The notes: generated by a model not told the origin, from the letters alone. A stretch of DNA of 64,000 bases from Pseudorhodoferax soli (GCF_003337555.1 NZ_QPJK01000007.1:258553-322552), one strand, 5' to 3'; counted from the stretch's first letter, positions 1 through 9,048 are shown. Made by a program: numbers and translations.

Positions 1-191
1 ACCGGCACCAGCGCCGACAGCCGCGCCAGCGTGGCCGACAACACGGCCACCTGCACCTCTGCTGGAACGGCAGACACCACGTCCAGGTGATCGCCCGCAA
101 CCACCACCGCATCGAACTCCTCTGCCCGTTGGAACAACCAGTCGTACTGGCGCAGCTTGTAGTGCAGGTCGGAGGTGAGCAGGATGCGCAT
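1..191 (-). CDS. Metallophosphoesterase, N-terminal part (runs off the window)
   Basis: Only the first 63 codons are present; the gene continues past the left edge. It begins MRILLTSDLHYKL, which carries the DxH pair of the calcineurin-like phosphoesterase fold (SDLHY), and continues with VVVAGDHLD, the second metal site (GDxxD). Members of this family use two metal ions to cut phosphoester bonds; the substrate cannot be told from this fragment. The start is the ATG whose complement lies at 189-191, immediately before the first metal motif, as is normal for the family. It lies downstream of, and on the same strand as, the CsbD-BON pair, but a strong terminator separates them. Confidence 0.8.
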   Translation of the reverse strand, partial: MRILLTSDLHYKLRQYDWLFQRAEEFDAVVVAGDHLDVVSAVPAEVQVAVLSATLARLSALVP

Positions 192-228
192 CGCGCCCGA
201 CTGTAAGCGGCCATGCGCTGCCCGACAC

Positions 229-254
229 AAAAAAAAGCCGCTCGAAAGCGGCTT
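229..254 (-). terminator. Rho-independent terminator of the CsbD-BON operon
   Basis: Read on the minus strand, AAGCCGCT and AGCGGCTT form an 8-bp perfect stem closed by a TTCG tetraloop, followed by a run of eight T. It lies about 20 bases after the stop codon of the BON gene, so it ends that transcript before the metallophosphoesterase. Confidence 0.92.
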
Positions 255-275
255 CCTGGCAGCGGCCGGCGCGGA

Positions 276-692
276 TCAGCCGGTGCGCACTTCCAGATTG
301 TTGTTGACGCCTGCCACGCCATCCACGGCCTGGGCCAGGCTGGTCGCGCGGTCCTTGGCGGCGGCGGTGGGCGCGGGCCCGTTCAGTGTGACCACACCGG
401 ACTTGGTGTCCACGTTGATCTTCATGGCCGAGAGGTCCGGATCCTTGGCCAGGCTGGCATTCACGGAGGCGGTGATGGCTGCATCGTCGACCTTGCGTTC
501 GACGTTCTGGGCCAAGTTGCCGGCCGCGTTGGCGCTGCGTTCCGTGGCGGAGTCAGCGCGCTGGCCCACCGTCGGTTCGGTCGGCTGCGTGCCGGCCGTG
601 TCCACGCGCTCGCCACAAGCCGCGAGGCCCAGGGTCAGAGCGCTGGCAGCCAGCAGACCGGCCGCCCGTACAGAGAGTTGCTTGGTCTTCAT
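276..692 (-). CDS. BON-domain lipoprotein
   Basis: A 138-residue protein beginning MKTKQLSVRAAG. The N-terminus is a lipoprotein signal with the lipobox LAAC, so Cys26 would be acylated and the protein anchored in the envelope. A low-complexity linker follows, then one BON domain (about residues 68-137, AITASVNASLAKDPDLSAMK... to the end). BON domains bind phospholipid and are typical of OsmY-like stress proteins. The start was chosen over an upstream in-frame ATG because it starts the signal peptide and has GAGGAG 6 bases ahead. It follows the CsbD gene by 10 bases in the same operon, which fits a shared osmotic or general stress role. The exact function is unknown. Confidence 0.88.
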   Translation of the reverse strand: MKTKQLSVRAAGLLAASALTLGLAACGERVDTAGTQPTEPTVGQRADSATERSANAAGNLAQNVERKVDDAAITASVNASLAKDPDLSAMKINVDTKSGVVTLNGPAPTAAAKDRATSLAQAVDGVAGVNNNLEVRTG

Positions 693-702
693 GCTGTGCT
701 CC

Positions 703-900
703 TCAAAGCTTGTCCACGGCGTCCTTCGCCTTGTCCTTCGCGTCTTCGCGGGCGTCGCCGAAGTGCTTCTCGGCCTTGCCCATGTTCTTTTGCACATTGC
801 CTTCGGCTTGCAGGCTGGCATTGCCCACGGCCTTGCCCGCAACTTCCTTGACGGCGCCCTTGGCTTGTTCGACGCGGCCCGAAACTTGGTTCTTGTTCAT
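703..900 (-). CDS. CsbD-family stress-response protein
   Basis: A 65-residue, highly charged, Lys/Glu/Ala-rich protein beginning MNKNQVSGRVEQAKGAVKEV. This is the CsbD family signature (xxGxxxQxKGxxKExxGK). Family members are small stress-induced proteins of unknown mechanism, controlled by SigB in Bacillus and seen as YjbJ in E. coli. AAAGGA precedes the ATG. It is the first gene of a two-gene operon with the BON lipoprotein. A second CsbD gene lies at 8283, and both have a GTCCTAC box upstream (see findings). Confidence 0.9.
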   Translation of the reverse strand: MNKNQVSGRVEQAKGAVKEVAGKAVGNASLQAEGNVQKNMGKAEKHFGDAREDAKDKAKDAVDKL

Positions 901-1088
901 GGTAGATGTCCTTTCCTGACAGTTGGTGAAGGCCTGCGGCACTGCCGCTGTGGCCTGGGTCCAATGATGGACCGCCAGTTGGCACAGACCTGTCGGCACG
1001 AACCGATGCGGGCGTAGGACACAGGCCTCGCTCCCGGCCAGCCGGGGGAACGCCGAGCCGTCCCGCTTGCCTGCACAATTGCGGCCAC

Positions 1089-1958
1089 ATGGAAAACACC
1101 GACACCCTCGACAAGCGCAATGTGGACGTGGCCGCGGCCTGGGCCCAGTTGCAGGCTTCCGCCGACCAGGGCCAGCCGTTGCAGGCCGACGCCTACCGTC
1201 TCGCATTCGCCGACCCCGAATTCCTGCTGCGCCGCGAGACGCGCGGCATCCGCTTCCAGCTGGAGATGCTCAAGCCTGACCTGGAGCAGCAAGCCCAGGG
1301 CGTGGAGAACACCATCGTGGTGTTCGGCAGCGCGCGCTTTCCGGCACCCGAGCAGGCCGAGCTGGAGATGGCCGCTGCGCGCACCAGTGGCGACGAGAAG
1401 GCCCTCAAGCTGGCCGAACGGCGCATGCGCAACGCCCAGTACTACGACCAGGCGCGCCGCTTCGCCGCGCTGGTGGCGCGCGACAGCGCCAACCGCCCCG
1501 CCGCCGAGCGCCTGGTGATCTGCACCGGCGGAGGCCCCGGCATCATGGAAGCGGCCAACCGCGGCGCGCACGAGGCCGGCGCGGCCAACGTGGGCCTGAA
1601 CATCGCGCTGCCGCACGAGCAGAGCGGCAACCGCTTCATCACGCCCAGTCTGTCGTTCAAGTTCCACTACTTCGCGCTGCGCAAGATGCACTTCATGATG
1701 CGTGCCAAGGCGCTGGTGGCCTTTCCGGGCGGCTTCGGCACCCTGGACGAGCTGTTCGAGGTGCTCACGCTGGTGCAGACCGGCAAGGCCAAGGCCGTGC
1801 CCATCGTGCTGTTCGGGTCGAATTACTGGAAGCGGCTGCTGAACCTGGACGTGCTGATCGAGGAAGGCGCGATCTCGCCCGACGACCTCAAGCTGTTCAG
1901 CTACGTGGACCAGCCCGAGGACGCCTGGGCCGCGATCCAGGCCTTCTACGCCTTGTGA
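1089..1958 (+). CDS. LOG-family protein (putative nucleotide phosphoribohydrolase)
   Basis: A 289-residue protein with the two signatures of the LOG (formerly lysine decarboxylase) fold: GGGPGIMEAANRGA around residues 145-158 and FPGGFGTLDELFE around residues 213-225. LOG enzymes cut the N-glycosidic bond of nucleoside 5'-monophosphates, classically cytokinin ribotides; PGGxGTxxE is the catalytic motif. The protein is longer than the approximately 190-residue LonelyGuy type, with about 100 extra N-terminal residues, as in the PpnN-like and other long bacterial LOG proteins. The substrate is not certain. The gene converges on the MFS gene and their ends overlap by 13 bases. Confidence 0.85.
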   Translation: MENTDTLDKRNVDVAAAWAQLQASADQGQPLQADAYRLAFADPEFLLRRETRGIRFQLEMLKPDLEQQAQGVENTIVVFGSARFPAPEQAELEMAAARTSGDEKALKLAERRMRNAQYYDQARRFAALVARDSANRPAAERLVICTGGGPGIMEAANRGAHEAGAANVGLNIALPHEQSGNRFITPSLSFKFHYFALRKMHFMMRAKALVAFPGGFGTLDELFEVLTLVQTGKAKAVPIVLFGSNYWKRLLNLDVLIEEGAISPDDLKLFSYVDQPEDAWAAIQAFYAL

Positions 1959-3130
1959 TCGCCGGCTCCGATCTGTAGGCCGAGCACGGCGTGCCCGCCC
2001 AGCGCGAGCACGCCGCCGACGATCCAGAACACGCCGCCGATGCCGATCAGCGCGCCGACCGAGCCGAACAGCATGGGCATGGCGACGCTGGACGCGTTGA
2101 TGGTCATGAGCCGCAGGCCCAGCGCCTCGCCCTGGCGGTGCGGCGGCGTGATCTGGTGCAGCAGGCTCATGACCATGGGCTGCACGGCGCCCAGCGCCAC
2201 GCCCAGCACCACCGAACAGGCGCCCATGGACCAGGGCGAGTGCAGCAGCGGATAGACGGCGAACACCGCCGCCGTGACCACCGTGGAGGTGAAGATCACA
2301 TGGCGCTCGGCCACGCGCGCCGCAATCACAGGCAGCGCCACGCGCACCAGCGCGGCGGCGATCGCGAAGGCCCCCAACAGCGTGCCGATCACGGCCGCGC
2401 TGATGCCGCGCTCGTGGCCCAGCACCGGCAGCACGAAGGCGTGCACGTCCCAGCTGGAGGACTGCAGCCAGTTCACGAACAGCAGCCGGCGGAACATGGG
2501 CTCGCGCAGCAGGTCCCAGGCGCGCGTGGGCGCCGCACCGGCCGGCGGCGGGCTGGCGGGCAGCTCCTGCGCGCGCCGCACCAGCAGCCAGCAGGCCAGC
2601 GGCAACAGGGCCAGCACAGCGAAGCACACCCTGAATGCCAGCAGGTCCGCGGGCGCGCGGCCGGCGTGGTCGATCAGCAGCCCGGCCGCGAACGGCCCGA
2701 GGAAGTTGGCGCCTGCCGGCGCGATGGCCAGCCAGCTGAACACGCGCTTGAGTTCCCCGTTGTCGTGCGCCGAGCGGCCCACGTGGCGCTGCAGCGCGAT
2801 CACGGTGGCGCCGGTGGCACCGCCCGTCATCAGCGCAGCCACGCACATGGCCGTGAAGCTGGGCCACAGCAGGGCCACCAGCACGCCGGCCGAGGCGGCG
2901 GCGGCCGACAGCGCCATCGGCCGCTTGAGGCCATGGCGGTCGGCGAAGCGGCCGGCCGGCAGCGCCAGGAACACCTGGGTCAACGCGAAGAGCGCGATCA
3001 ACACGCCCACGGCCGCCGGGCTGTGGCCCTGCTGCAGCGCCAGCAGCGGCGTGGCCAGGCGCATGCCGGCCATGGTGGCGTGCAGGCAGACCTGGGCCCC
3101 GATCAGGCGCAGCAGCTCGCGGCCCGTCAT
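1946..3130 (-). CDS. MFS transporter
   Basis: A 394-residue integral membrane protein with about twelve hydrophobic segments. The loop after the second segment (GRFADRHGLKRPM) is the MFS motif A (GxLaDrxGrkxxl). The family exchanges small solutes, often by proton antiport; nothing in the sequence defines the substrate. Its start codon overlaps the rmuC stop codon by 4 bases (ATGA), so it is probably translated by coupling from rmuC mRNA. Resemblance to drug efflux or sugar efflux members cannot be separated by eye. Confidence 0.88.
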   Translation of the reverse strand: MTGRELLRLIGAQVCLHATMAGMRLATPLLALQQGHSPAAVGVLIALFALTQVFLALPAGRFADRHGLKRPMALSAAAASAGVLVALLWPSFTAMCVAALMTGGATGATVIALQRHVGRSAHDNGELKRVFSWLAIAPAGANFLGPFAAGLLIDHAGRAPADLLAFRVCFAVLALLPLACWLLVRRAQELPASPPPAGAAPTRAWDLLREPMFRRLLFVNWLQSSSWDVHAFVLPVLGHERGISAAVIGTLLGAFAIAAALVRVALPVIAARVAERHVIFTSTVVTAAVFAVYPLLHSPWSMGACSVVLGVALGAVQPMVMSLLHQITPPHRQGEALGLRLMTINASSVAMPMLFGSVGALIGIGGVFWIVGGVLALGGHAVLGLQIGAGDHKA

Positions 3131-4470
3131 CGGGCGTCTCCGGCCTCGTCGTCCTCGGGCAGCAGCGCCTGGGTGCCGGGCAGCGCCTCGACATCGCGCA
3201 GGTGGCGGTTCAGCACGTTGCTGCGGGTCTGGGCCTTGTCCAGCGTGTTGAGCACGGTCTGGGTCTGGCGGCGCACGTCGGCCAGCACCCCGCCGAACTT
3301 CTGGAACTCGTTCTTGACGGCGCCCAGCACCTGCCAGACCTCGCTGCTGCGCTTTTCCAGCGCCAGCGTGCGAAAGCCCATCTGCAGCGCGTTGAGCATG
3401 GCCAGCAAGGTGGTCGGGCCGGCGATCGTGATGCGGTGCTCGCGCTGCAAGGCCTCGACCAGGCCGGGCCGGCGCAACACTTCGGCGTACAGGCCCTCGG
3501 TGGGCAGGAAGAGGATCGCGAAGTCGGTGGTGTGCGGCGGCTCGACGTACTTCTCGGCGATGGCGCGCGCCTCCAGCCGGATGCGGCCTTCCAGCGCGCG
3601 CGCCGCGGTGTCGACCGCCACGGCATCGGCGCGCTGCTGGGCGTCGAGCAGGCGCTCGTAGTCCTCGTTGGGGAACTTGGCGTCGATCGGCAGCCAGACC
3701 GGCGCGCCATCGTCGCCTCGCCCGGGCAGCCGGATGGCGAAGTCCACCGCATTGCGCGTGCCCGGCCGCGTGGCCACCTGCTCGGCGTACTGGGCCGGCG
3801 CGAACACCTGTTCCAGCAACGCACCCAGCTGGGCCTCGCCGAACATCCCGCGCGTCTTCACATTGCTGAGCAGGTGCTTGAGGTCGCCCACGCCCTGGGC
3901 CAGGGTCTGCATCTCGCCCAGGCCCTTGTAGACCTGCTCCAGCCGCTCTGCCACCTGGCGGAAGCTTTCGCCCAGCCGCGTCTCCAGCGTGGTCTGCAGC
4001 TTCTCGTCCACGGTGCGGCGCATCTCGTCGAGCTTGCCGGCGTTGCTGGCCTGCAGCTGCGCCAGCTGCGTCTCCATGGTGGCGCGCACCTCGGACAGGC
4101 GGCGCGCGTTCGATTCCGACAGGCCCAGCAGCTGCTGCGCCAGCGTGTCGCCCAGCGACTTCTGCAGCACGGCCAGCTGCTGGGCCAAGGCATCGATCTG
4201 GGCGTTCTGCGTGCGCGTGGCCTCGGCCCCCTGGGCCAGCAGCGTGCGCTGGAAGGTGGCCAGCGCCTGGGCGCTCTCCTGGCGGCCGCCGCGTGCGCTG
4301 TCGGCCAGCTCCTGGCGCAGGTTGCGCTCGGTGCGCTCGGCGTGGGCACGCACCATGTCGTCGAATTCGGCCGTGCGCGCGCCGGGGCGGGTCAACAGCA
4401 GCACGAGCAGCACCACGTTCAGCGCTGCCAGGCCCAGCAGCAGCCAGGTGGCGAGCGGAAGTTCAGGCAT
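3127..4470 (-). CDS. rmuC: DNA recombination protein RmuC
   Basis: A 447-residue protein with an N-terminal membrane anchor (about residues 5-27, LATWLLLGLAALNVVLLVLL), a long coiled-coil region rich in Gln, Ala and Glu (about residues 35-190), and the RmuC nuclease-like domain (about 200-400) including VDFAIRLPG, LPIDAKFPNEDY, VEPPHTTDFAILFLPTEGLYAEV and GPTTLLAMLNALQMG. RmuC limits inversions at short inverted repeats in E. coli and is thought to act as a nuclease. Length is normal. It overlaps the upstream 2-hydroxyacid dehydrogenase gene by 8 bases and the downstream MFS gene by 4. Confidence 0.95.
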   Translation of the reverse strand: MPELPLATWLLLGLAALNVVLLVLLLTRPGARTAEFDDMVRAHAERTERNLRQELADSARGGRQESAQALATFQRTLLAQGAEATRTQNAQIDALAQQLAVLQKSLGDTLAQQLLGLSESNARRLSEVRATMETQLAQLQASNAGKLDEMRRTVDEKLQTTLETRLGESFRQVAERLEQVYKGLGEMQTLAQGVGDLKHLLSNVKTRGMFGEAQLGALLEQVFAPAQYAEQVATRPGTRNAVDFAIRLPGRGDDGAPVWLPIDAKFPNEDYERLLDAQQRADAVAVDTAARALEGRIRLEARAIAEKYVEPPHTTDFAILFLPTEGLYAEVLRRPGLVEALQREHRITIAGPTTLLAMLNALQMGFRTLALEKRSSEVWQVLGAVKNEFQKFGGVLADVRRQTQTVLNTLDKAQTRSNVLNRHLRDVEALPGTQALLPEDDEAGDAR

Positions 4471-5446
4471 TCAAAGCGGCAGCGTTCAAGGGCGTCAGGG
4501 GTTTGCCGTGGACGAGGTAGCCGATCAGGTTGTCGGCGGCGAGGTTGGCCATGGCCAGCCGCGTGGGCACGCTGGCGCTGGCGATGTGCGGCGTCAGCAC
4601 CACGTTGGGCACGCGCAGCAGCTCGGGGTGCACCGAGGGCTCGCCCTCGAACACGTCGAGCCCGGCGGCGGCGATGCGCTTGGCCTTGAGCGCCGCGGCC
4701 AGCGCCGCGTCGTCCACGATGCCGCCGCGCGCGATGTTGATCAGCGTGGCGGTGGGCTTCATCTGCGCGAGCTCGGCCGCGCCGATGGCATGGTGCGAGG
4801 CCGGCGAGTACGGCAGCACCAGCACCAGGTGGTCGGCCTGCTGAAGCAGCTCGTCCTTGGAGACGTAGCGGGCCTTGCATTCGGCCTCGAGCTCGGGCGT
4901 CAAACGTGAGCGGTTGTGGTAGATCACGTTCATGCCGAAGCCATGGGCGCCCCGCTTGGCGATGCCTTGGCCGATGCGGCCCATGCCCAGGATGCCGAGC
5001 GTGGCGCCGTGCACGTCGCTGCCGGCGAACAGGTCGTAGCTCCACTTCGTCCACTGGCCGGCACGCAGGTAATGCTCGCTCTCGGCGATGCGCCGGGCCG
5101 TGGCCATCAGCAGCGCGAAGCCGAAGTCGGCGGTCGTCTCGGTCAGCACGTCGGGCGCGTTGGTGGCGAGCACGCCGCGCGCGCTCATGGCGTCGAGGTC
5201 GAAGTTGTTGTAGCCCACCGCCATGTTGGCCGCGATCTTGAGGTCCGGGCAGCGCGCCAGCAGCGCTGCGTCGATGCGCTCGCTGGCCGTGGTGAACACG
5301 CCCTGCCTGCCGGCCAGGCGTGCAGACAGTTCGTCGGCGCTCCAGGTCGCGTCGGCCTGGTTGTCGCTGACCTCGAAATGCTCGGCCAGCCGGGCCAGCA
5401 CTTCGGGGAACACGGCACGGGCGACGAGGACGGAGGGCTTGGACAT
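4463..5446 (-). CDS. D-2-hydroxyacid dehydrogenase (glyoxylate/hydroxypyruvate reductase type)
   Basis: A 327-residue NAD(P)-dependent dehydrogenase beginning MSKPSVLVARAVFPEV. It has the nucleotide-binding GxGxxG (LGILGMGRIGQGIAKR), the substrate Arg in NIARGGIVDD, the Glu in GLDVFEGEPSVHPEL and the catalytic His in TPHIASAS. GAHGFGMNVIYHNRSRL after the Rossmann loop suggests NADPH preference, as in GhrB/TkrA enzymes that reduce glyoxylate, hydroxypyruvate or 2-ketogluconate. A longer reading frame exists upstream, but this ATG has AAAGG ahead and starts the conserved N-terminus. It follows the antiporter gene by 13 bases and overlaps rmuC by 8. A second, more distant member is at 30797. Confidence 0.9.
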   Translation of the reverse strand: MSKPSVLVARAVFPEVLARLAEHFEVSDNQADATWSADELSARLAGRQGVFTTASERIDAALLARCPDLKIAANMAVGYNNFDLDAMSARGVLATNAPDVLTETTADFGFALLMATARRIAESEHYLRAGQWTKWSYDLFAGSDVHGATLGILGMGRIGQGIAKRGAHGFGMNVIYHNRSRLTPELEAECKARYVSKDELLQQADHLVLVLPYSPASHHAIGAAELAQMKPTATLINIARGGIVDDAALAAALKAKRIAAAGLDVFEGEPSVHPELLRVPNVVLTPHIASASVPTRLAMANLAADNLIGYLVHGKPLTPLNAAALNA

Positions 5447-5459
5447 GGCTGGGCGCCTT

Positions 5460-6872
5460 TCAGACGAAGAAGATGAACGTGAGCACGACGAACAGCGGCA
5501 CCAGCACGGCGCACGACCAGGCCATGTAGCCGAAGAAGCTGGGCATGGCGACGCCGCGCTCCTCGGCAATCGCCTTGACCATCAGGTTGGGCGCGTTGCC
5601 GATGTACGAGTTGGCGCCCATGAACACGGCACCGGCCGAGATCGCCGCCAGCGTGGGCGCCAGCGTGGTCATGAGCTGCTGCGCATCACCGCCGGCGGTG
5701 TTGAAGAACACCAGGTAGGTCGGCGCGTTGTCGAGGAAGGAACTCAACACGCCAGTGGCCCAGAAGTACATGGCCGGCAGCGGCTGGCCGTCCGGCCCGG
5801 TGACCGCGCGCACCACGGCACCGAAGGGCCCGTCCACCCCGGCGCGCAGCATGGCGATCACCGGGATGATGGTCAGGAAGATGCCGGCGAACAGCTTGGC
5901 CACCTCGACCATCGGCCCCCAGGAGAACTGGTTGTCCGCATGCACCTTGGGGGCGGTGAGCTTGAGCGACAGCACGGTGACGACCACCAGGCCGATGTCG
6001 CGCACCAGCGAGGGCAGCGGCAGCGGCGTGCCGAACACGTCGAACACCACGGACGATTGCCACAGGCCGCTCATCAGCACCAGGCCGATCACGGCCAGCA
6101 GCAGCACGAAGTTGATGCCGCCGTCGAAGCCCAGGCGCTGGGTGTCCGGCGTGGGGTCGACCGGCAGCACGCCTTCGCGGCGGTAGTACCAGCTGTCCAG
6201 CACATAGAACAGCACCAGCAGGCAGGCCAGCATGAACGCCGTCTCGGGCAGGATGTTGCGCAGCGTCCAGAAGAACTCGACGCCCTTCAGGAAGCCGAGG
6301 AACAACGGCGGGTCGCCCAGCGGCGTGAGCGAGCCGCCGATGTTGGAGACGATGAAGATGAAGAACACCACCACGTGGGCCTTGTGGCGCCGGTTGTCGT
6401 TGGCGCGGACCAGCGGCCGGATCAGCAGCATGGAGGCGCCCGTCGTGCCCATGAAGCTGGCCAGCACGGCACCGATGGCCAGGATGGCGGTGTTCAGCGC
6501 CGGGCTGCCGTGCAGGTTGCCGCGGATGAAGATGCCGCCGGCCACCGCGAACAAGGCCGTCAGCAGCACGATGAACGGGATGTACTCGGCCAGCAGGGCG
6601 TGCACCAGGCTGGCGCCAGCCAGCCCCGGGCCGAACGCCAGCAGGAACGGGACGAAGAACGCGAGCGTCCAGGCCGCGGTGATCTTGCCGTAGTGGTGGT
6701 GCCAGATGCGCACTGCGAACAGCGGGAACAGCGCGATCGACAGCAGCACGCCGGCGAACGGCAACCCCCACCAGGCCGACAGGGCGCGCCCATCGACCTC
6801 GGCCCCCCACCCGGCCAGCGGCACCGCCAGCCCCAGCACGCAACCCAGCGTGCGCCAGTTGCGCGCGTTCAT
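5460..6872 (-). CDS. Putative sodium:proton antiporter / citrate-transporter-like membrane protein
   Basis: A 470-residue polytopic membrane protein with about 11-12 hydrophobic segments and a probable N-terminal signal segment (about residues 5-22). Conserved stretches such as [33 protein letters not shown] and [14 protein letters not shown] are typical of the CitMHS-like/NhaD-like ion transporter superfamily, where the NA/DP motifs line the ion path. The start ATG overlaps the pncB stop by 4 bases (ATGA), which fixes the start and indicates translational coupling. The transported ion is inferred from family only. Confidence 0.82.
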   Translation of the reverse strand: MNARNWRTLGCVLGLAVPLAGWGAEVDGRALSAWWGLPFAGVLLSIALFPLFAVRIWHHHYGKITAAWTLAFFVPFLLAFGPGLAGASLVHALLAEYIPFIVLLTALFAVAGGIFIRGNLHGSPALNTAILAIGAVLASFMGTTGASMLLIRPLVRANDNRRHKAHVVVFFIFIVSNIGGSLTPLGDPPLFLGFLKGVEFFWTLRNILPETAFMLACLLVLFYVLDSWYYRREGVLPVDPTPDTQRLGFDGGINFVLLLAVIGLVLMSGLWQSSVVFDVFGTPLPLPSLVRDIGLVVVTVLSLKLTAPKVHADNQFSWGPMVEVAKLFAGIFLTIIPVIAMLRAGVDGPFGAVVRAVTGPDGQPLPAMYFWATGVLSSFLDNAPTYLVFFNTAGGDAQQLMTTLAPTLAAISAGAVFMGANSYIGNAPNLMVKAIAEERGVAMPSFFGYMAWSCAVLVPLFVVLTFIFFV

Positions 6873-8065
6873 GCGGCGGGCTGCTCGATCTCGAACACCT
6901 GGCGCAGGTAGGCCAGGTACTTCTCGTCGTCGCACATGTTCTTGGAGGGCGTGTCCGACAGCTTGGCCACGGGTTGGCCGTTGCAGCGCACCATCTTGAT
7001 GACGATCTGCAGCGGCACATGGTCCGGCGGGTCGCCCAGGTCGTTGGTGAGGTTGGTGCCGATGCCGAAGGCCAGCAGGCAGCGGCCGCGGAAACGCTGG
7101 TACAGCTCGATGGTGCGCGGCACCGTGAGGCCGTCGCTGAAGATCAGCGTCTTGGTGTGCGGGTCCACACGGTTGTGGCGGTAGTGCTCGATCAGGCGCT
7201 CGCCCCAGTTGAAGGGGTCGCCACTGTCGTGGCGGGCGCCGTCGAACAGCTTGCAGAAATACATGTCGAAGTCGCGCAGGAAGGCGTTCATGCCATAGAC
7301 ATCGGACAGCGCGATGCCCAGGTCGCCACGGTATTCCTTGGCCCAGGAATCGAAGGCGAACACCTGGCTGTCGCGCAGCCGCGGGCCGAGGGCCTGGCAG
7401 GCCTGCAGGTATTCGTGTGCCACCGTGCCCAGCGGCGTCAGCCCCAGCTTCATCGCGTACAGCACGTTGCTGGTGCCGGCCAGTTGGCCCGAGGGACCGG
7501 AGCCCAGCCGGTCGGCCAGGTGGCGCAGCACCTCTTCGTGCCAGTCCTTGGAAAAGCGCCGGCGCGTGCCGTAATCGGCGATCTTGAGATCCGCCAGACC
7601 CGCCGCCTGCAGCTGCGCGATCTTGCGGTCCAGCCGCTCGCGGCCCTGTGCAAGTGGTGGGTTGCGCGCCGTGTTGCGGAAATAGACCTCGTTGACGATG
7701 GCCAGCACCGGGATCTCGAACAGGATGGTGTGCAGCCAGGGCCCCCGGATGCTGATGTCGATGTCGCCCGACGGCAGGGCCTTGACCTCGATGTACTTCT
7801 CGTTGAGCTTGAACAGGCCCAGGAAGTCGATGAAGTCGCTCTTGATGAAGCGCAGCGAGCGCAGGTAGTTGAGTTCGGCGTCCTGGAAACGCAGCGTGCA
7901 CAGGTGGCGGATCTCCTCGCGGATCTCGTTCACATAGGGCGCCAGCGGGACGCTGTTGCGGCACTTGAAGCGGTACTCCACCTGCGCGCCGGGGAACTGG
8001 TGCAGCACCACCTGCATCATCGTGAACTTGTACAGGTCGGTGTCGAGAAGGCTGCTGAGGATCAT
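6869..8065 (-). CDS. pncB: Nicotinate phosphoribosyltransferase
   Basis: A 398-residue enzyme starting [21 protein letters not shown], the highly conserved N-terminus of PncB. It joins nicotinate and PRPP to give nicotinate mononucleotide, the entry step of NAD salvage, with ATP hydrolysis. [12 protein letters not shown] and GTVAHEYLQ carry the catalytic region with the His that is phosphorylated; [30 protein letters not shown] and [10 protein letters not shown] form the phosphate-binding part. Full length for the family (about 400). It is the first gene of a run that continues with the antiporter, the 2-hydroxyacid dehydrogenase, rmuC and the MFS gene. Confidence 0.96.
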   Translation of the reverse strand: MILSSLLDTDLYKFTMMQVVLHQFPGAQVEYRFKCRNSVPLAPYVNEIREEIRHLCTLRFQDAELNYLRSLRFIKSDFIDFLGLFKLNEKYIEVKALPSGDIDISIRGPWLHTILFEIPVLAIVNEVYFRNTARNPPLAQGRERLDRKIAQLQAAGLADLKIADYGTRRRFSKDWHEEVLRHLADRLGSGPSGQLAGTSNVLYAMKLGLTPLGTVAHEYLQACQALGPRLRDSQVFAFDSWAKEYRGDLGIALSDVYGMNAFLRDFDMYFCKLFDGARHDSGDPFNWGERLIEHYRHNRVDPHTKTLIFSDGLTVPRTIELYQRFRGRCLLAFGIGTNLTNDLGDPPDHVPLQIVIKMVRCNGQPVAKLSDTPSKNMCDDEKYLAYLRQVFEIEQPAA

Positions 8066-8282
8066 GGTTGGCGGGCCGCGCGGGCTTGTCTCCGGCTCGA
8101 TGCTTCAGGGTGATGACAAGCCATTGTCGCAGGGGCGGCAGGCGGTTTTTCTGCAGGCCGCAAGGCTTTCAGGCCTACGCGGGCAGACCGGCGCGTCCTA
8201 CCGCCCGGCGCCGCACCCCTGCCTACAGTGACTCCACGTCCAGAGCAACCCGCAACGGACGGATTCACAAGGAGATCAGGAC

Positions 8283-8507
8283 ATGAACAACGACAAGGTC
8301 GAAGGCAACTGGAAGCAGTTCAAGGGGAAGGTCCAGGAGCAGTGGGGCAAGCTCACGAACGACGACCTGGACGTGATCGAAGGTCGCCGCGAGCAGCTGC
8401 TGGGCCGCATCCAGGAACGCCATGGCGTTGCCCGCGACGAAGCCGAACGCCAGGTGCGCGACTGGGAAGGCCGCAACCCCGACTTCTTCTTCGAGAAGTC
8501 TGTCTGA
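8283..8507 (+). CDS. CsbD-family protein (YjbJ-like)
   Basis: A 74-residue protein beginning MNNDKVEGNWKQFKGKVQEQWGKLTNDDL, the YjbJ form of the CsbD family, followed by DVIEGRREQLLGRIQERHG. Such proteins accumulate under osmotic and stationary stress; the mechanism is unknown. AAGGAG lies 8 bases before the ATG. The 217-base gap to pncB on the left contains the promoter; I see a GTCCTAC box at 8195-8201 and CCTACAG at 8222-8228 but no ordinary -35/-10 pair. It is followed after 35 bases by a periplasmic protein gene. Confidence 0.9.
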   Translation: MNNDKVEGNWKQFKGKVQEQWGKLTNDDLDVIEGRREQLLGRIQERHGVARDEAERQVRDWEGRNPDFFFEKSV

Positions 8508-8542
8508 ACCCGATCCAAACCAACACAACGAGGAGTACCGCC

Positions 8543-8953
8543 ATGCAAGCCACCACCATCAAGCACGCCCTGACCGCCCTGGGCGTGGCCATGACCTTTA
8601 CCTTCGCATCCCACGCCAGCGCCATGACGCGCGACGAGTACAAGGCCGCCGAAGACCGCGTCGAGGCCGAGTACAAGGCCGACAAGCAGCGCTGCGATGG
8701 CCTGGCCGGCAACGCGAAGGACGTGTGCCAGAGCGAAGCGAAGGGCAAGGAGAAGGTTGCCAAGGCCGAGCTCGAAGCGCAGTACAAGCCGGGCGCAAAG
8801 GCCACGGCCAAGGTCGCCGAGGCCAAGGCCGACGCCGCCTACGACACGGCCAAGCAGAAGTGCGATGCGCTGGCTGGCAACACCAAGGATGTGTGCATGA
8901 AGGACGCCAAGGCCGCCCACGTGGCCGCCATGGCCGACGCCAAGCGCAGCTGA
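8543..8953 (+). CDS. Small periplasmic protein with a duplicated Cys-pair repeat
   Basis: A 136-residue protein beginning MQATTIKHALTALG, with a Sec signal peptide (cleavage probably after SHASA, near residue 27). The mature part is Lys/Ala/Glu-rich and predicted helical. It contains two copies of one unit: YKADKQRCDGLAGNAKDVC (about residues 44-62) and YDTAKQKCDALAGNTKDVC (about 100-118). Each unit has two Cys 11 residues apart (51/62 and 107/118), a spacing that would allow one disulfide per unit in the oxidising periplasm. GAGGAG precedes the start. It probably shares a transcript with the CsbD gene. I do not recognise a named family. Confidence 0.82.
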   Translation: MQATTIKHALTALGVAMTFTFASHASAMTRDEYKAAEDRVEAEYKADKQRCDGLAGNAKDVCQSEAKGKEKVAKAELEAQYKPGAKATAKVAEAKADAAYDTAKQKCDALAGNTKDVCMKDAKAAHVAAMADAKRS

Positions 8954-9003
8954 TCGCGCGCCCCTTGTGGCCTGGTTGGCGCGCGATGGTGCGCGGCAGG
9001 CCC

Positions 9004-9048
9004 GTTCGGGCCGGTTGGGATCTCGCCCCACCGGCCCGAACCCGTTTT
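9004..9048 (+). terminator. Rho-independent terminator between convergent genes
   Basis: A 16-base arm (9004-9019, starting GTTCGGGCCGG) pairs with 9026-9041 (ending CCGGCCCGAAC) with one mismatch around an ATCTCG loop, followed by CCG and four T. It ends the CsbD/Cys-repeat transcript and lies against the stop codon of the convergent thioesterase gene. Confidence 0.85.

Noticed and set aside
897-3194. Long open frame of 765 codons on the minus strand
   Set aside because: It runs through the MFS gene and the complement of the LOG gene in another frame with Arg/Ala/Gly-rich content; a GC-driven shadow.
1991-3661. Long open frame of 556 codons on the plus strand
   Set aside because: It is antisense to the MFS and rmuC genes, is rich in His, Gln and Arg and shows no domain; a GC-rich shadow frame.
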